From Mermis nigrescens (taxonomy: Eukaryota; Nematoda; Enoplea; Mermithida; Mermithidae), in contig JAVLUZ010000527.1 of assembly GCA_036768485.1 (NCBI GenBank), positions 372,001-436,000 on the forward strand: a stretch of DNA of 64,000 nucleotides. Reading direction: 5' to 3'. The notes beneath the pieces were generated by a model. The model worked only from the letters and a program-made list of their open reading frames with translations, was not told the DNA's origin and searched no databases. Shown here piece after piece: positions 45,701 to 54,054 of the stretch. Position 1 is the first letter of the stretch, and the number at the start of each line of letters is the position of its first letter. A program made the position numbers and the translations under genes.

Positions 45701-48700
45701 TATTGCGCCTAAATATTTTTTGACGACAAAGGGGCGGCCGCCCCCGCATGAATCCGCGCATGCATCGGAGCATTTTTGGTTGCTAATTCTTATGTAAATG
45801 AAAGCATGGATCAACAGATGAGTGAAAGTGTGTGCATGTGTAGCCATATTACTTCGCAAATCATATTTGAACCATTAGTATGGACAGGTAAAGGAAACTA
45901 TTTTGTATTATTTTTTAACAGTAAAGCTTCCTCCATCTACAGTTATCATAAGAATACCTGCAAAGAAAGTTGTAACACAATCTGTAGAATTTATTTCTTA
46001 TAGGTAATTTCTTTAATTCGCTTGACATGTATTTTCCTTCTAGCAAAATTTCAAGTTTGTCCATAGGATGTCAATTTTAACCGGCAGGGTCAATGAAACA
46101 TGATATGCTGGAAACATTTTGTTATAAATTAAGTCTATTGGATTTACATTACCTGAACTTAGTCAGGTAATATTATTTTTTCATATTTTAGTCGGCGTGA
46201 AAGAATGGTTTAATGAAATTTCTATTTGCGGATCTATCGAGTCGAAACAGTGGCTCTAAAGAAACTTTACCGATGGATCTACCGAAGCGTTAGTTTTATT
46301 GAAATTTTTTTCAATGTTTCTATTAAAATCATTGAGTACGAGTCAGTGGGTCTACCGATACACAATAAGAGGGCCCTAAATGTTAATCTTTATAGTCTAT
46401 TGGACCTTCTATTGGTTTATTATGTACATGAAGCATTGCACTTCATGAAATGAAGATTTCGATCGCTCTAGACATGATTTACAGTAAGTATTTATTTGCA
46501 GGTCAATTCTAGGATATCAGTCTACTTATGTCCACACCTGGGCGTGTGGCGGGGGGTTGGGGGTATGCACCCCCAGAAATAAAATAGACCCTCCATAATT
46601 TAATTTTTAAATTTTTTTCCGGTTTTTTGCACTTTTTTGATGCCAATGGATAGTGCTCGATGAAGAACGTTGAAAAATGATGCTTTTTCGCCATACCACC
46701 AGCACCTGGGCGTGGGGGGGGGGTTTGGGGGTATGCACTCCCCAGAAACCAAAATACCCCAGAAATCAAAATACCCCCCTCCCCTAGAATTCGAATTTTG
46801 AAAATTTTTTTTCGTTTTTTTCGCAATTTTTTGATGCCAATGGATAGTGCTTGATGAGAAACGTCGAAAAATGGTGTTTTAATCGCCATACCACCACTTT
46901 TAAGGCCATTTTTCGACCTTCAAAAAAATCTTGCACCCCAAATTTTCTTGCTGCCCACGTATGCATACCACCATTGTTAAGGCCATTTTTTGACCTTTGA
47001 AAAATCTTGCACCCCCAAAATTTTGGTGCTGCCCACGTATGCTTCCGTCCCTATTTTTCACATGTAAACTTCCAATTTCAAGGGAAAAATACTGCTAAAC
47101 GAGTTTTTCGAAGTTATTGACGAAGTGCTGCTATGATGACATCATTTTGTTAGTAGGAACATGAAAAAGTGGACATGTATATGCTTTTTATTGCTTTTTA
47201 GCTTCAAAGTTGCGGCATCAACGGGAGAATAATTATATGAATTTATTCTTTTATCCTAAAGGAACGAGCCGAAATGAACTGACATCCAAACATCTAGAAT
47301 CAGAGACTGGTTCGATCGGCAAACGTAAGTGTGGTTTATTCACAATGGAATTACAATTAACGTCGAGATTTAAAATTAATGGAAATATTTATTTCTGAAA
47401 TACGCAAATCAGCGGTGAAACACAACTAAAATGTTGGAAATCTTCCGAACCTACACAAGTCAAAGTTTTTTTCATGTATTGATTATACAATCGTTCGTTG
47501 CGATTAATTTTCTTCACTCAATCGTAATTTTTTATTTAACTAGTCCACTACTAATTGTAGCGTGTAATATTGTATGTCAAGCTTTTGCATCCAGAGGTCA
47601 ATTCGTATCTGAACAAGGATGTCATTATTATGGAGAAAAGGCCATCATCCTCATTAACTGAAAGTATGTTTCAATTGGATGACATAGAACGAGAGGTTGT
47701 TTCATAAATTGATCGTTTATTCATTAAAAATTATAAATGTCACTGATTTATTTAGCTTAAATCGATGACTGATCAACTGCTCAAATCGGTCAAGATCGAA
47801 GATCAGAAGACTACTTCGCTAAAGGTACAAGTATGTTAATTGCAAGAAAGAATAATAAATAAAAGAAGAGTCTATAAGGAATTAAAAATTAGCTGCTCCT
47901 ATTGGCTCTAGGTAGATGACGATATGACAAATTAATATGATTTATATGATTTCTACTTATGATTTGTGTATGATTTGTATGATCACGTACGATTTCTTTA
48001 TATGTGATTATGATTTCTGGTCAGAGGTAGCATAAATCCCAAATAAGGGCACTTAAATCATTTTTATCGCATTCAAATTTTAAGACGTATCGCACCACTT
48101 TCAATATTATGATTCATCTACAATCAAATTAAGATAGCCCATGCATGTTTTCGCACAAAATTATAAAATTTTCTAAGAACAATTCGTGCCAGAGATCTTT
48201 CTACGCAGAACAACAAAAAGAACGAATTATGATTAGTATCAGAAATAATAGAAATGGAAATAAAAAAGTGTATAAAAATATTAAAAATAAAAACTTGTAG
48301 GATTTTATTATTTTTCTAAATTTAGTCATCGCAGAATAATAGACATTCTAATTGCGCATATGATTGTCGCGTGAAAAGTTGGAATTGGGGTTAGGATCTG
48401 CTGATGAAAAGTTCTGGCTCTGTGCTTGGGTCATTATTGAGATTCACATTCGAAAAAGTTTTAATCAACTTTTTTAGCACGATTGACCACCAAATGGCTG
48501 GTAAATGTTTAGTGAAGGCTAATTCATGCGATAGTCAACCATGTTTCGAAAAGACGAGCTGTTCTGCTGTTGCTAAATACAATTTTATTGCTAGAAACGA
48601 TGGGTATGAAATTTAATAAGATAATGAAAATTTTTTTCGCATTTTTCCGATATTATATTCCCAGGGAACTGAGCTTCAACGCAGGTGACAGACTTGAAAT

Positions 48701-51700
48701 TGACCGAAAAGTTGATGAATGCTGGTACATTGGGCGAGTTAGAGGCAGAGTAGGATTGGTTCCATCCAATTACGTAAGTACAGGTGCCCTATTTTTGTAT
48801 GTGTGAATACATGAAAATTGAATTGCGGTAAAGTAGTAAGAAAGACGCAGTAAAAAAGTGAGTTAAAAAATATTTTGGCGCATAAATACCAAAAGATACG
48901 AAAATAAAATATTACAAATACGAAACATAGTGATGAATTAGATTACAGTACCGTTGAAAATCAAGTAAAAAAATCAGTAATTTTTAAACTTTATTTAAAA
49001 GTGAGGTGAATTATATTATTAATACTTATTATATTTCAGGTATGCTTAGGAGATAAACTACTTCCGTCTAGTGCCTTCACTGAAGCGACTGGCCCTAATT
49101 ACAATGAAGTAAGCTACTGTTTTGAATCCGTTTACTGCAGTTATTATGCATGACTGGAAAGTGCGATACACTTGTATAATCTGGAGCATTTGTAACAATC
49201 CTGCAGAAAAGTTTTAGCCAGATTGATCAGATTTTTTCATTCAAAAACATCAGTATCCGAAAATGTCAATTTGTGGCTCAGTTGCCTTTGTGAATGTAGT
49301 GGGGAGGAACCTCTAATATGATGATAAAGAAGTCGTACCTTTGGGAGGTGTCTTTCAACATGTGTTCTTCAGAAATTATCACTTTTCTATTATTGAACAT
49401 TTTATGACAAAATGGAAATTAAGTTATAACGAGCAGAATAAGATGGAATGCCACTGAAATAAAGATCACAAGGAATTAAAATAATAAAAGGAAATATAAA
49501 GCTCAGTTGAGGGAACGTGCGAATATACATCAGCAGCAACGCCGATAAAAATGGTTCTGAAATTTGAAAAAAATTGTTTAGCACAGAAAGTTTTTTGAAT
49601 AGCCTCTTCTTTTATATAATTCATAAAAATATATGGTGAAGACTTGATATTTCGTGATATGTTACGTTCGGAGACGGGTGAACCATTCATCAATTGCGCC
49701 TTGAAGCTGCATTTACTTCAAATTTTATATGAAAAAATTATCTATTGATGAATTCTGCTCATAGCGAACACAACAATATCCTAAATCTTTTCCATTTCAC
49801 TTCATTTGATTATCTCAGTTCTGCATATCTTATAAAGAATTATTCGTTATTTACAGCAACTTCCTGTTATATTTACAACTGCAAAACTTTGGTTGAATGT
49901 TTAATTCCCATCAAGGGCAATCGAAAGCAGTAATCGAATCAAAAAATCTTGATAAATAAATTAGATTATAAAGATGAACCCGCGGGGATCTGGACCAAAC
50001 ATATAAGTGGGAAGTTTAGAGTCTAGCCAGAACCCAAGAATAGAGGGAAAAAATTTTACGGGAAAAATTAAGCAAAGCCAAGGCTCAAAATAGATGAAAA
50101 TCGAAAATGTCATCAAAAACTACTTCAAATTGCATAGAAACGGTGCATTAACAGTTTTCACGTTATTTTGGTATATATGTCACTTTTTACGATCATTTTG
50201 GCCCATAAAACTCACTAAATGACCGCCAGACCGACCAAACTATACACCTGTGGGATCAGCTGGTTTAGGAAGTCAGTAAGAGAGCTTCCTTCAGCGAAAT
50301 TGCTCTCAAAAACGGATATAAATGCTAAAAAGCGGTAAGATTAACTTAATCTATAGCTTCTGATCAACTTCAAGCACTTTTGTTTTCCATCTATTTTGGT
50401 CTTTATTTTGCCCTATTTATCCCAGAAAAATTTCCATTTTTCCTTTTGAGGAGTCTAGCTAGACTTTTATAACTTCCTCTCTACGTGCATGTCTGAGCCC
50501 TGTTGCACAAGCAGCTAGGAGTGTAGGATTTAAGAGCGTTGGCGGAATGCCTGTTGCACAGTCTAGGAGTGAGGAGATTCCTAAAGTAGGAGTGTACGAG
50601 TAAATTTAGGAGTAAAATGGGTTGATGTAGAAGTAATTTTAGGAGCAAATTTTCTTTCTATTGCACATTAGTTTAGGAGTGTTATTTGGAGGACTGTTTT
50701 ATTCATAGAAGTGCACACAAAATCGAGGAGTGTTTGTTTGCTCCATAACACTTAGAAGTAAACTTTCATTGTTCTTTTTTCAATCTTATTGACTTCATCG
50801 TTCTATGGACGGTCTTTTTTTCCCGTTATATGATAATGAATTAGCGATCTGCTATTAGCGACGAGATTGAATTGAAAATCTTTGAACTAGAAAAAATTCA
50901 AATACCTTTACTCCTACATTCCTTAACTTTTACACTCCTAAACTACTAAAAGTTTAACTCCTGCTAGGAAAAAAGGAGGGTTAACTTTTAGGTTTTCTCA
51001 AAAATTGCTCCTACTTTAGGAATAAGTTGTGCAACCTGATTTAGGGGACCCCTAGGGTAGGAGTAATTTTACTCCTACTCTCCTATACTCCTACACTCCT
51101 AATCTTGTGCAATAGGGCCCTGGTCTGAAGCCCTGAATCCAGAAGACCGAAAAATGAAATTTTGGCCTTTTTTCACAATTTTTTGATGCTAATTGATAGA
51201 ATTCGATGAGAGAAGTCGAAATTTAAGTTTTTTGCTTCTACAATCTATTTTTCAACGCTATTTTGACCTCAAAAATTCTTTGGACTCCATATTTTATGCA
51301 CTGCCTATTATGGTTCAAGTACTCTCGTTCGTTACTAATATTTTTTTGTCTAGGGCTCATCAGGTTTAAATATGAACAAACATTCTGCATCAATTGACAG
51401 CCTTCAGATGAAAAAACGAGCAATGGTTCGCTTCCAGGATCCTTTAAGTTCGTATAATAAATTGTTTCCTATTTTATGTTTTTACTTTTATCGTGCTTTT
51501 TTAAAGACTGTGGTCCATCGTTCTGATGCATGCCATTTTGATGGTACACAAGATGGAGATTTTCTTAGAACAAAAACCTGTGTGCCGAGCGATCCTAACG
51601 AAATGTGAGTTTTTTTCAACTCGTATGTATATGCGTATAACTTTCTTTAACGAATTCAAATTATAAACTTTTGTTATCTGCATTGTTGTTTTTCTAAAAA

Positions 51701-52799
51701 TTAATGCGCACTTAGCCTGCTGTTTCTAAGCTCAAGTTATGTATTCGAATTTTAGCTACGTGCCGTTAGCTGACATGAGCTTTCATCAATTAGTTTCATA
51801 TTCTTACGTTGAGTTGATCAATAATTATGCGTCGTAAACATAGATGCGCAAGATCAGGTCGGCCAGGGAGGGATAAAATCGAGATATCGGGGTCATGGAG
51901 GGGTAAAATTCAGGATTTTACTACAGTAAATCGCGTTTTTGGCTATTTTTACGTTGAAATCGCTTAAAAATGCACTATTCTAGGCTCAAACTGCCCGACA
52001 GTACCTAATTTTTGGACCCATCAGTGGGAGTAATACCCCCTGTCACCCCTCCTACGTGCATGCATGGTCTTCAATTTGTAATTATTTTAAATTTAGTATA
52101 ATAAATATACTTCCTTATAATCTTATCCTGCCTCTTATTATCACTAACGTTTCACTGATTTCTTTTGGAAAAAACGGCACGAGAAATTGAATTACTTGAC
52201 TCGACACACACCACACCACTTTTATGGAGTTATTAGTCATCAGAATGTTTAGGCAGCAGCCAGATCTGGGAAGTCAGATGAGGCGAAATAGCCAAAAAAT
52301 AAAACAAAAAATTCAATGTGGGATTTATCTTTTTTTGGGGTGTTTCAGATTCTAAGGATTTAAAACCCAAATCCCCGCGCCCGTGTATGACTTAGACCGA
52401 TAGCTGAAAACATCCTCATTTTTCGTAGAGAATAAATTGGTATAAAAATAAGTTTGTATCTGCTATTGCATATTGGCGTAAGTTACACTATACTGGATAG
52501 GTAGGTAAATACCTGCATGTTATTTTTATGTGATAATTTGCTCAAAAGTGTAAAATACCTTATAGTCTTTAAAGAAGGCGCCAAATGTACAAATTCATTA
52601 TTCCCCGTTCTCTTTAAGATACGTTGGCATTGCCAAATACGACTTTGTTCCAAACGAACCTGAAGAAATTCAATTTCGTGAAAATGATATAATTTGTATT
52701 AATCAAATTTGTGATAATGGCTGGCTGATGGGAACTTCTTTGAGTAGTGGTCAGACTGGTTATTTGCCTGGAAATTATATAAGAATGATTTTCGATTAA
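36486..52799 (+). CDS. Sorbin/ponsin/vinexin-like SH3 adaptor (gene overview)
   Basis: Exons supported by splice sites and phase: 36486-36745, 42119-42276, 43363-44095, 47202-47324, 47595-47695, 47756-47830, (48518)-48603, 48665-48773, 49040-49108, 51354-51604 and 52619-52799. Two SH3 domains are clear: one across 48550-48773 and one that ends the protein (52619-52799). The C-terminal SH3, with DNGWLMGTS and GYLPGNYI right before the stop, matches the last SH3 of the CAP/ponsin, ArgBP2 and vinexin (SORBS) family, which links actin, vinculin and signalling proteins at adhesion sites. The first SH3 (AKYNF, ELSFNAGD, WYIGR) resembles the family's middle SH3. I did not find a sorbin-homology (SoHo) domain or a third SH3. 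The 5' end is open: exon 36486 begins mid-codon. Assignment to the family is inference from SH3 features; SH3 adaptor is the safe call. Confidence 0.7.
37492..38251. mobile_element. Family A element, copy A4 (complete, 760 bp)
   Basis: About 180-bp terminal inverted repeats: CTAGCAAAGAAAAATGCTCC at 37492, inverted at 38070-38251. TA on the right (38252-38253); the left flank is GA, probably mutated. Family E copy E4 begins at its right end. It lies in the large intron after the exon at 36486. Confidence 0.8.
38252..41358 (+). repeat. Family E element, copy E4
   Basis: Left edge TACACTACTTTTAATTAGCG. Many GTGTAAA/TTTACAC palindromes, and units of about 160-190 bp containing GATTCGTAATTTTGATATTG. 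The right edge is GGGGTACCCAAGTATATTAT, then the hairpin GGTACGCGCTAACGCGCTAC at 41332-41351. The last 1.4 kb is almost identical to that of E5 (56280-57700). A stretch at 38400-39000 is unlike the other copies and carries the palindromic triplet at 38570. Short frames inside (39557-41250) are not protein-like. Confidence 0.7.
38570..38641. repeat. Three tandem 24-bp perfect hairpins
   Basis: CAATTTTCAA-A-TTGAAAATTG, a 10-bp inverted repeat around a single base, is repeated three times with GG(A/G)T spacers. A half site ATTTTCAATTTTCAAATTGA precedes it. Confidence 0.85.
41366..42118. other. Unassigned intron stretch
   Basis: Between the end of E4 and the next exon of the SH3 adaptor gene. 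No exon or repeat recognised. Confidence 0.4.
42119..42276 (+). CDS. SH3 adaptor gene exon
   Basis: Acceptor TTTAATGCAATTCAG, donor GTGAGA. The phase-1 start joins the 36745 donor without a stop, and the phase-0 end joins 43363. The encoded piece is polar and basic and contains SNRDGIYDIPKGRLASD; a YDIP-type motif could be a phosphotyrosine or SH2-binding site. The opposite-strand frame at 42143-42364 is its shadow. Confidence 0.6.
42610..42890 (-). repeat. Family B dispersed repeat, copy B2 (inverted)
   Basis: TTTTGCCTCAGTTTTCTCAG, then TTCTAGGGGTCTAGATCCC and an ACGTGCATGTCTGG end, the inverse of copy B1. It lies in the intron between exons 42276 and 43363. Confidence 0.6.
43363..44095 (+). 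CDS. SH3 adaptor gene, large central exon
   Basis: Acceptor CTGTCTGACTTATAG. The frame runs from IQQASNHACSRKDISNS to RKFRGS; the donor is GTAAGC after 44095 (alternative GTAAGA after 44074; both phase 1). It encodes about 244 residues, highly charged and Ser/Lys/Arg-rich, with short repeats of the type KRSTSLNRTSEK and LLQRSDSLNERKR that look like basophilic kinase or 14-3-3 sites. No folded domain is seen, as expected for the linker of an adaptor protein. The open frame beyond the donor runs into MITE C6 and is not part of the exon. Confidence 0.75.
44157..44412 (+). mobile_element. Family C hAT-like MITE, copy C6
   Basis: It starts CATACGTGGGCAGC and ends CACGCCCAGGTGTG, flanked by identical CCACTGAC at 44149-44156 and 44413-44420. 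It lies 62 bp inside the intron after the exon ending at 44095. The frames 44214-44444 and 44290-44475 are read through it. Confidence 0.9.
44608..45787. mobile_element. Family A element, copy A5, with an insertion in its right TIR
   Basis: The left TIR starts CTAGCAAAGAAAAATGCTTC at 44608 after TA. The right TIR is recognisable at 45100-45278 and, after the D-like insertion (45279-45762), ends with ATTTTTGGTTGCTA near 45784. No family E copy follows this one. Confidence 0.7.
45279..45762. mobile_element. hAT-like MITE inserted in the TIR of A5
   Basis: It begins CATTGGCGGATTCAGG; the reverse complement of its end begins CATGCGCGGATTCATG. The A5 TIR sequence CATCG(G)AG is duplicated on both sides (45272-45278 and 45763-45770, one-base length difference). 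Inside are two family H motifs (45480 and 45628). The ends resemble family D at 36022. Confidence 0.65.
46533..47041 (-). mobile_element. Family C MITE, copy C7, interrupted by another C copy
   Basis: The outer copy starts CACACCTGGGCGTGTGG at 46533 and ends GCTGCCCACGTATG at 47041. It is split at 46699 and resumes at 46972. The flanking 8-mers CTTATGTC and CTTCCGTC agree at 6 of 8, consistent with an older insertion than the inner copy. Confidence 0.7.
46700..46963 (-). mobile_element. Family C MITE, copy C8, nested in C7
   Basis: It starts CAGCACCTGGGCGTGG and ends GCTGCCCACGTATG, flanked by identical CATACCAC (46692-46699 and 46964-46971), a sequence that belongs to the outer C copy. A clean self-insertion of the same family. 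Confidence 0.9.
47202..47324 (+). CDS. SH3 adaptor gene exon
   Basis: Acceptor TTATTGCTTTTTAG, donor GTAAGT. Phase 1 at both ends: it completes the codon started at 44095 and reads SKLRHQRENNYMNLFFYPK, then a polar stretch to SIGK. No domain. Confidence 0.65.
47595..47695 (+). CDS. SH3 adaptor gene exon
   Basis: Acceptor TTTTGCATCCAG. The phase-1 start gives Q-VNSYLNKDVIIMEKRPSSS and continues SLTESMFQLDDIERE. The donor at 47696 is a weak GTTGTT, but the phase-0 join to 47756 leaves an uninterrupted charged helix-like sequence. An alternative donor GTATGT after 47661 does not keep the frame open. Confidence 0.55.
47756..47830 (+). CDS. SH3 adaptor gene exon
   Basis: Acceptor GATTTATTTAG, donor GTATGT after 47830 (or GTACAA after 47824, same phase). 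It encodes LKSMTDQLLKSVKIEDQ followed by KTTSLKVQ. With the previous exon it forms a short amphipathic, possibly coiled-coil segment before the SH3 region. Confidence 0.6.
47831..48517. other. Intron stretch with an uncertain small exon at 48326-48370
   Basis: AT-rich, no repeat recognised. A candidate exon of 15 codons (SSQNNRHSNCAYDCR) at 48326-48370 has acceptor CTAAATTTAG, donor GTGAAA and phase 0 at both ends, compatible with its neighbours. Support is weak. Confidence 0.3.
48518..48603 (+). CDS. SH3 adaptor gene, exon carrying the start of the first SH3 domain
   Basis: The 3' end is clear: donor GTATGA after 48603, phase 2. The frame ends TSCSAVAKYNFIARNDG, where AKYNF is the ALYDY motif of an SH3 domain. 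The 5' boundary is uncertain: the frame is open back to about 48398, and candidate acceptors are at 48486 (best pyrimidine tract, wrong phase) and 48517 (phase 0, weak). Confidence 0.65.
48665..48773 (+). CDS. SH3 adaptor gene, exon with most of the first SH3 domain
   Basis: Acceptor TATATTCCCAG, donor GTAAGT. It completes Gly and reads ELSFNAGDRLEIDRKVDEC, WYIGRVRGRVGLVPSNYV. It has the acidic RT-loop, the WY pair, the conserved Gly and the P-x-N-Y of SH3 ligand-binding surfaces. Joined to the previous exon it makes a full-length SH3 of about 50 residues. Confidence 0.88.
49040..49108 (+). CDS. SH3 adaptor gene, linker exon
   Basis: Acceptor TATTATATTTCAG, donor GTAAGC, phase 0 at both ends. 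It reads VCLGDKLLPSSAFTEATGPN and directly continues the SNY of the SH3 domain. Confidence 0.75.
49985..50497. repeat. Two family B repeats, tail to tail (B3, B4)
   Basis: 49985-50245 is in plus orientation (GGGAAAAATTAAGCAAAG and ACGTTATTTTGG landmarks). 50255-50497 is inverted (TTGGTCTTTATTTTGCCCTA, TGAGGAGTCTAGCTAGAC, ACGTGCATGTCTGAG). Together they make an imperfect palindrome in the intron before the exon at 51354. From 49109 to 49984 nothing else is recognised. Confidence 0.6.
50498..51118. mobile_element. Foldback MITE with AGGAGTGTAGGA subrepeats
   Basis: Ends: GCCCTGTTGCACAAGCAGCT and (reverse complement of the right end) GGGCCCTATTGCACAAGATT, each followed by AGGAGTGTAGGA. The inside contains many copies of TTAGGAGT in one half and ACTCCTA in the other, so the ~620-bp unit folds on itself. 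It lies next to B4. No clear target duplication was found. Confidence 0.75.
51125..51310 (-). repeat. Diverged family C copy (inverted)
   Basis: ACAATTTTTTGATGCTAATT, GATGAGAGAAGTCGAAATTT and TTTTGACCTCAAAAATTCTT match the body of family C in reverse. The ends are degraded. It abuts the intron just before the exon at 51354. Confidence 0.5.
51354..51604 (+). CDS. SH3 adaptor gene exon between the SH3 domains
   Basis: Acceptor ATATTTTTTTGTCTAG, donor GTGAGT after 51604; phase 0 in, phase 2 out. It starts GSSGLNMNKHSASIDSLQM, has a stretch KKRAMVRFQDPLSSY, and ends VPSDPNE before the last SH3. In the middle is an unusual aromatic-hydrophobic run (LFPILCFYFYRAFL) that looks like unspliced intron, yet no GT-AG pair would remove it in phase. 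Confidence 0.65.
51860..52080. repeat. Family G dispersed repeat
   Basis: GGTCGGCCAGGGAGGG at the left and GTAATACCCCCTGTCACCCC followed by CTACGTGCATGCATGG at the right. Related to 25330-25510 and 28560-28690. Confidence 0.45.
52619..52799 (+). CDS. SH3 adaptor gene, last exon: C-terminal SH3 domain
   Basis: Acceptor CCCGTTCTCTTTAAG. The phase-2 join yields I-YVGIAKYDFVPNEPEE, then IQFRENDIICINQICD, NGWLMGTSLSSGQTGYLP, GNYIRMIFD and TAA at 52797-52799. It is a complete SH3 domain with ALYDY-type AKYDF, Trp, PGNY and only five residues after it. The combination GTS followed by G-x-x-PGNY just before the C-terminus is what SORBS-family proteins have. AATAAA occurs at 53226-53231. Confidence 0.9.
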
Positions 52800-53450
52800 A
52801 GTTTGTCATGCGTCGATGTATGTATGAAGTCGAAAAATGTGTCCGGCCAGCAAGGATTGTAATAATGGAAGTTTTCTATATGCTCTCCTGAAAATTCCTT
52901 ATGTGTGAATACCACCACTATATTTAAAGCAGTTTACGTGAATGCTTTGCGATGGTTGAACAACTGAAAACATCTTTAAAATTTGAATCTCAGTGTTTGA
53001 TTTTTGAGGAATCAAAAAATATTTTGTGCGACTTGCTCAGTGCGATTTATTACTTTTTAAGTTAAATTTGGAAATTCGAATTGGATGATAATAGGTCAAA
53101 ATAGGTAACTACCTACACTGTTTTATTCATAACCGCATATATGAAAATTTAGTTCGACTATTCATCTCTGGATATATTTATTGAGCGGTTGCACACACTC
53201 TCAACATTTCAATTATTCAATTTGCAATAAATAATTTTGTTCAAGCAGCAAATTTGATCGCTAGATGATTGGATGTTCTATAAGCATGACACATGTAAGA
53301 ATAGTCTAAAGAATATTTTGAATTCAGCTCATGTTCCAGTCTAGCGTTTAAGGGCGCAAATTTTTTAGCACCCATCACGACGACACCTTTAGGTTGACAA
53401 ACCGCATGCATCATGAAGGTACATGTGTTCGAGTATCAAGTACTGTATTA
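52800..53450. other. 3' flank of the SH3 adaptor gene
   Basis: Probable 3' UTR and intergenic DNA; nothing else recognised before the family A copy at 53451. Confidence 0.4.
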
Positions 53451-54054
53451 CTAGCAAAGAAAAATGCTCCGATGGAACAAAAAAGGGGAATATACTTGGA
53501 ATTGTGAATTATCGAGGATGTAAAAGGAGGGGACTAGGAAAAATCTCCCTATGTTATATGCCAAAAATCGCAAAATATGTTAAAAACCAGACTTTCTCTA
53601 AGCAATGCAAAAAATCGAAGTATATTCTGCGGCCTTTCAATAGAAAGAAACTATTTACCAAAAAATTGATTGAAAAAAGCAGCGAATTAGCAATGCAGTA
53701 GCTAAGCGAATTGAATGAAATAGTACATATCGATGCATTCAAGACACTCAACGATATTGTTGGTTCAAAGCAGTAGGAAACGCGGAAGCTGACGTGCAAC
53801 AGACCTGCTGTAGATACTCTTTTACACATGTCTACAACAATTGTTTACTGAACTTTTACATATTTTAAAGGCCGCAGAATTTATTTCGACTTTTTGCATT
53901 GTTTAGAGAAAGTCTGGTTTTTAACATATTTTGCGATTTTTGGCATATAACATAGGGAGATTTTTCCTAGTCCCCCTCCTTTTACATCCTCGATAATTCA
54001 CAATCTCAAGTATATTTCCCTTTTTTGTTCCATCGGAGCATTTTTCTTTGCTAG
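53451..54054. mobile_element. Family A element, copy A6 (604 bp)
   Basis: CTAGCAAAGAAAAATGCTCC at the left and the exact inverse ending CTTTGCTAG at 54054, with TA on both sides (53449-53450 and 54055-54056). The TIRs are about 190 bp and the centre is shorter than in A3 and A4. E5 starts directly to its right. Confidence 0.85.

Noticed and set aside
45776..46003. Extra adaptor exon ending at a GTAAAG donor near 45890
   Set aside because: No acceptor in a compatible phase, and it overlaps the end of a family A element.
48326..48370. A firm 15-codon exon of the adaptor gene
   Set aside because: Phase fits but the donor is weak and the next acceptor is uncertain; mentioned only as a candidate.
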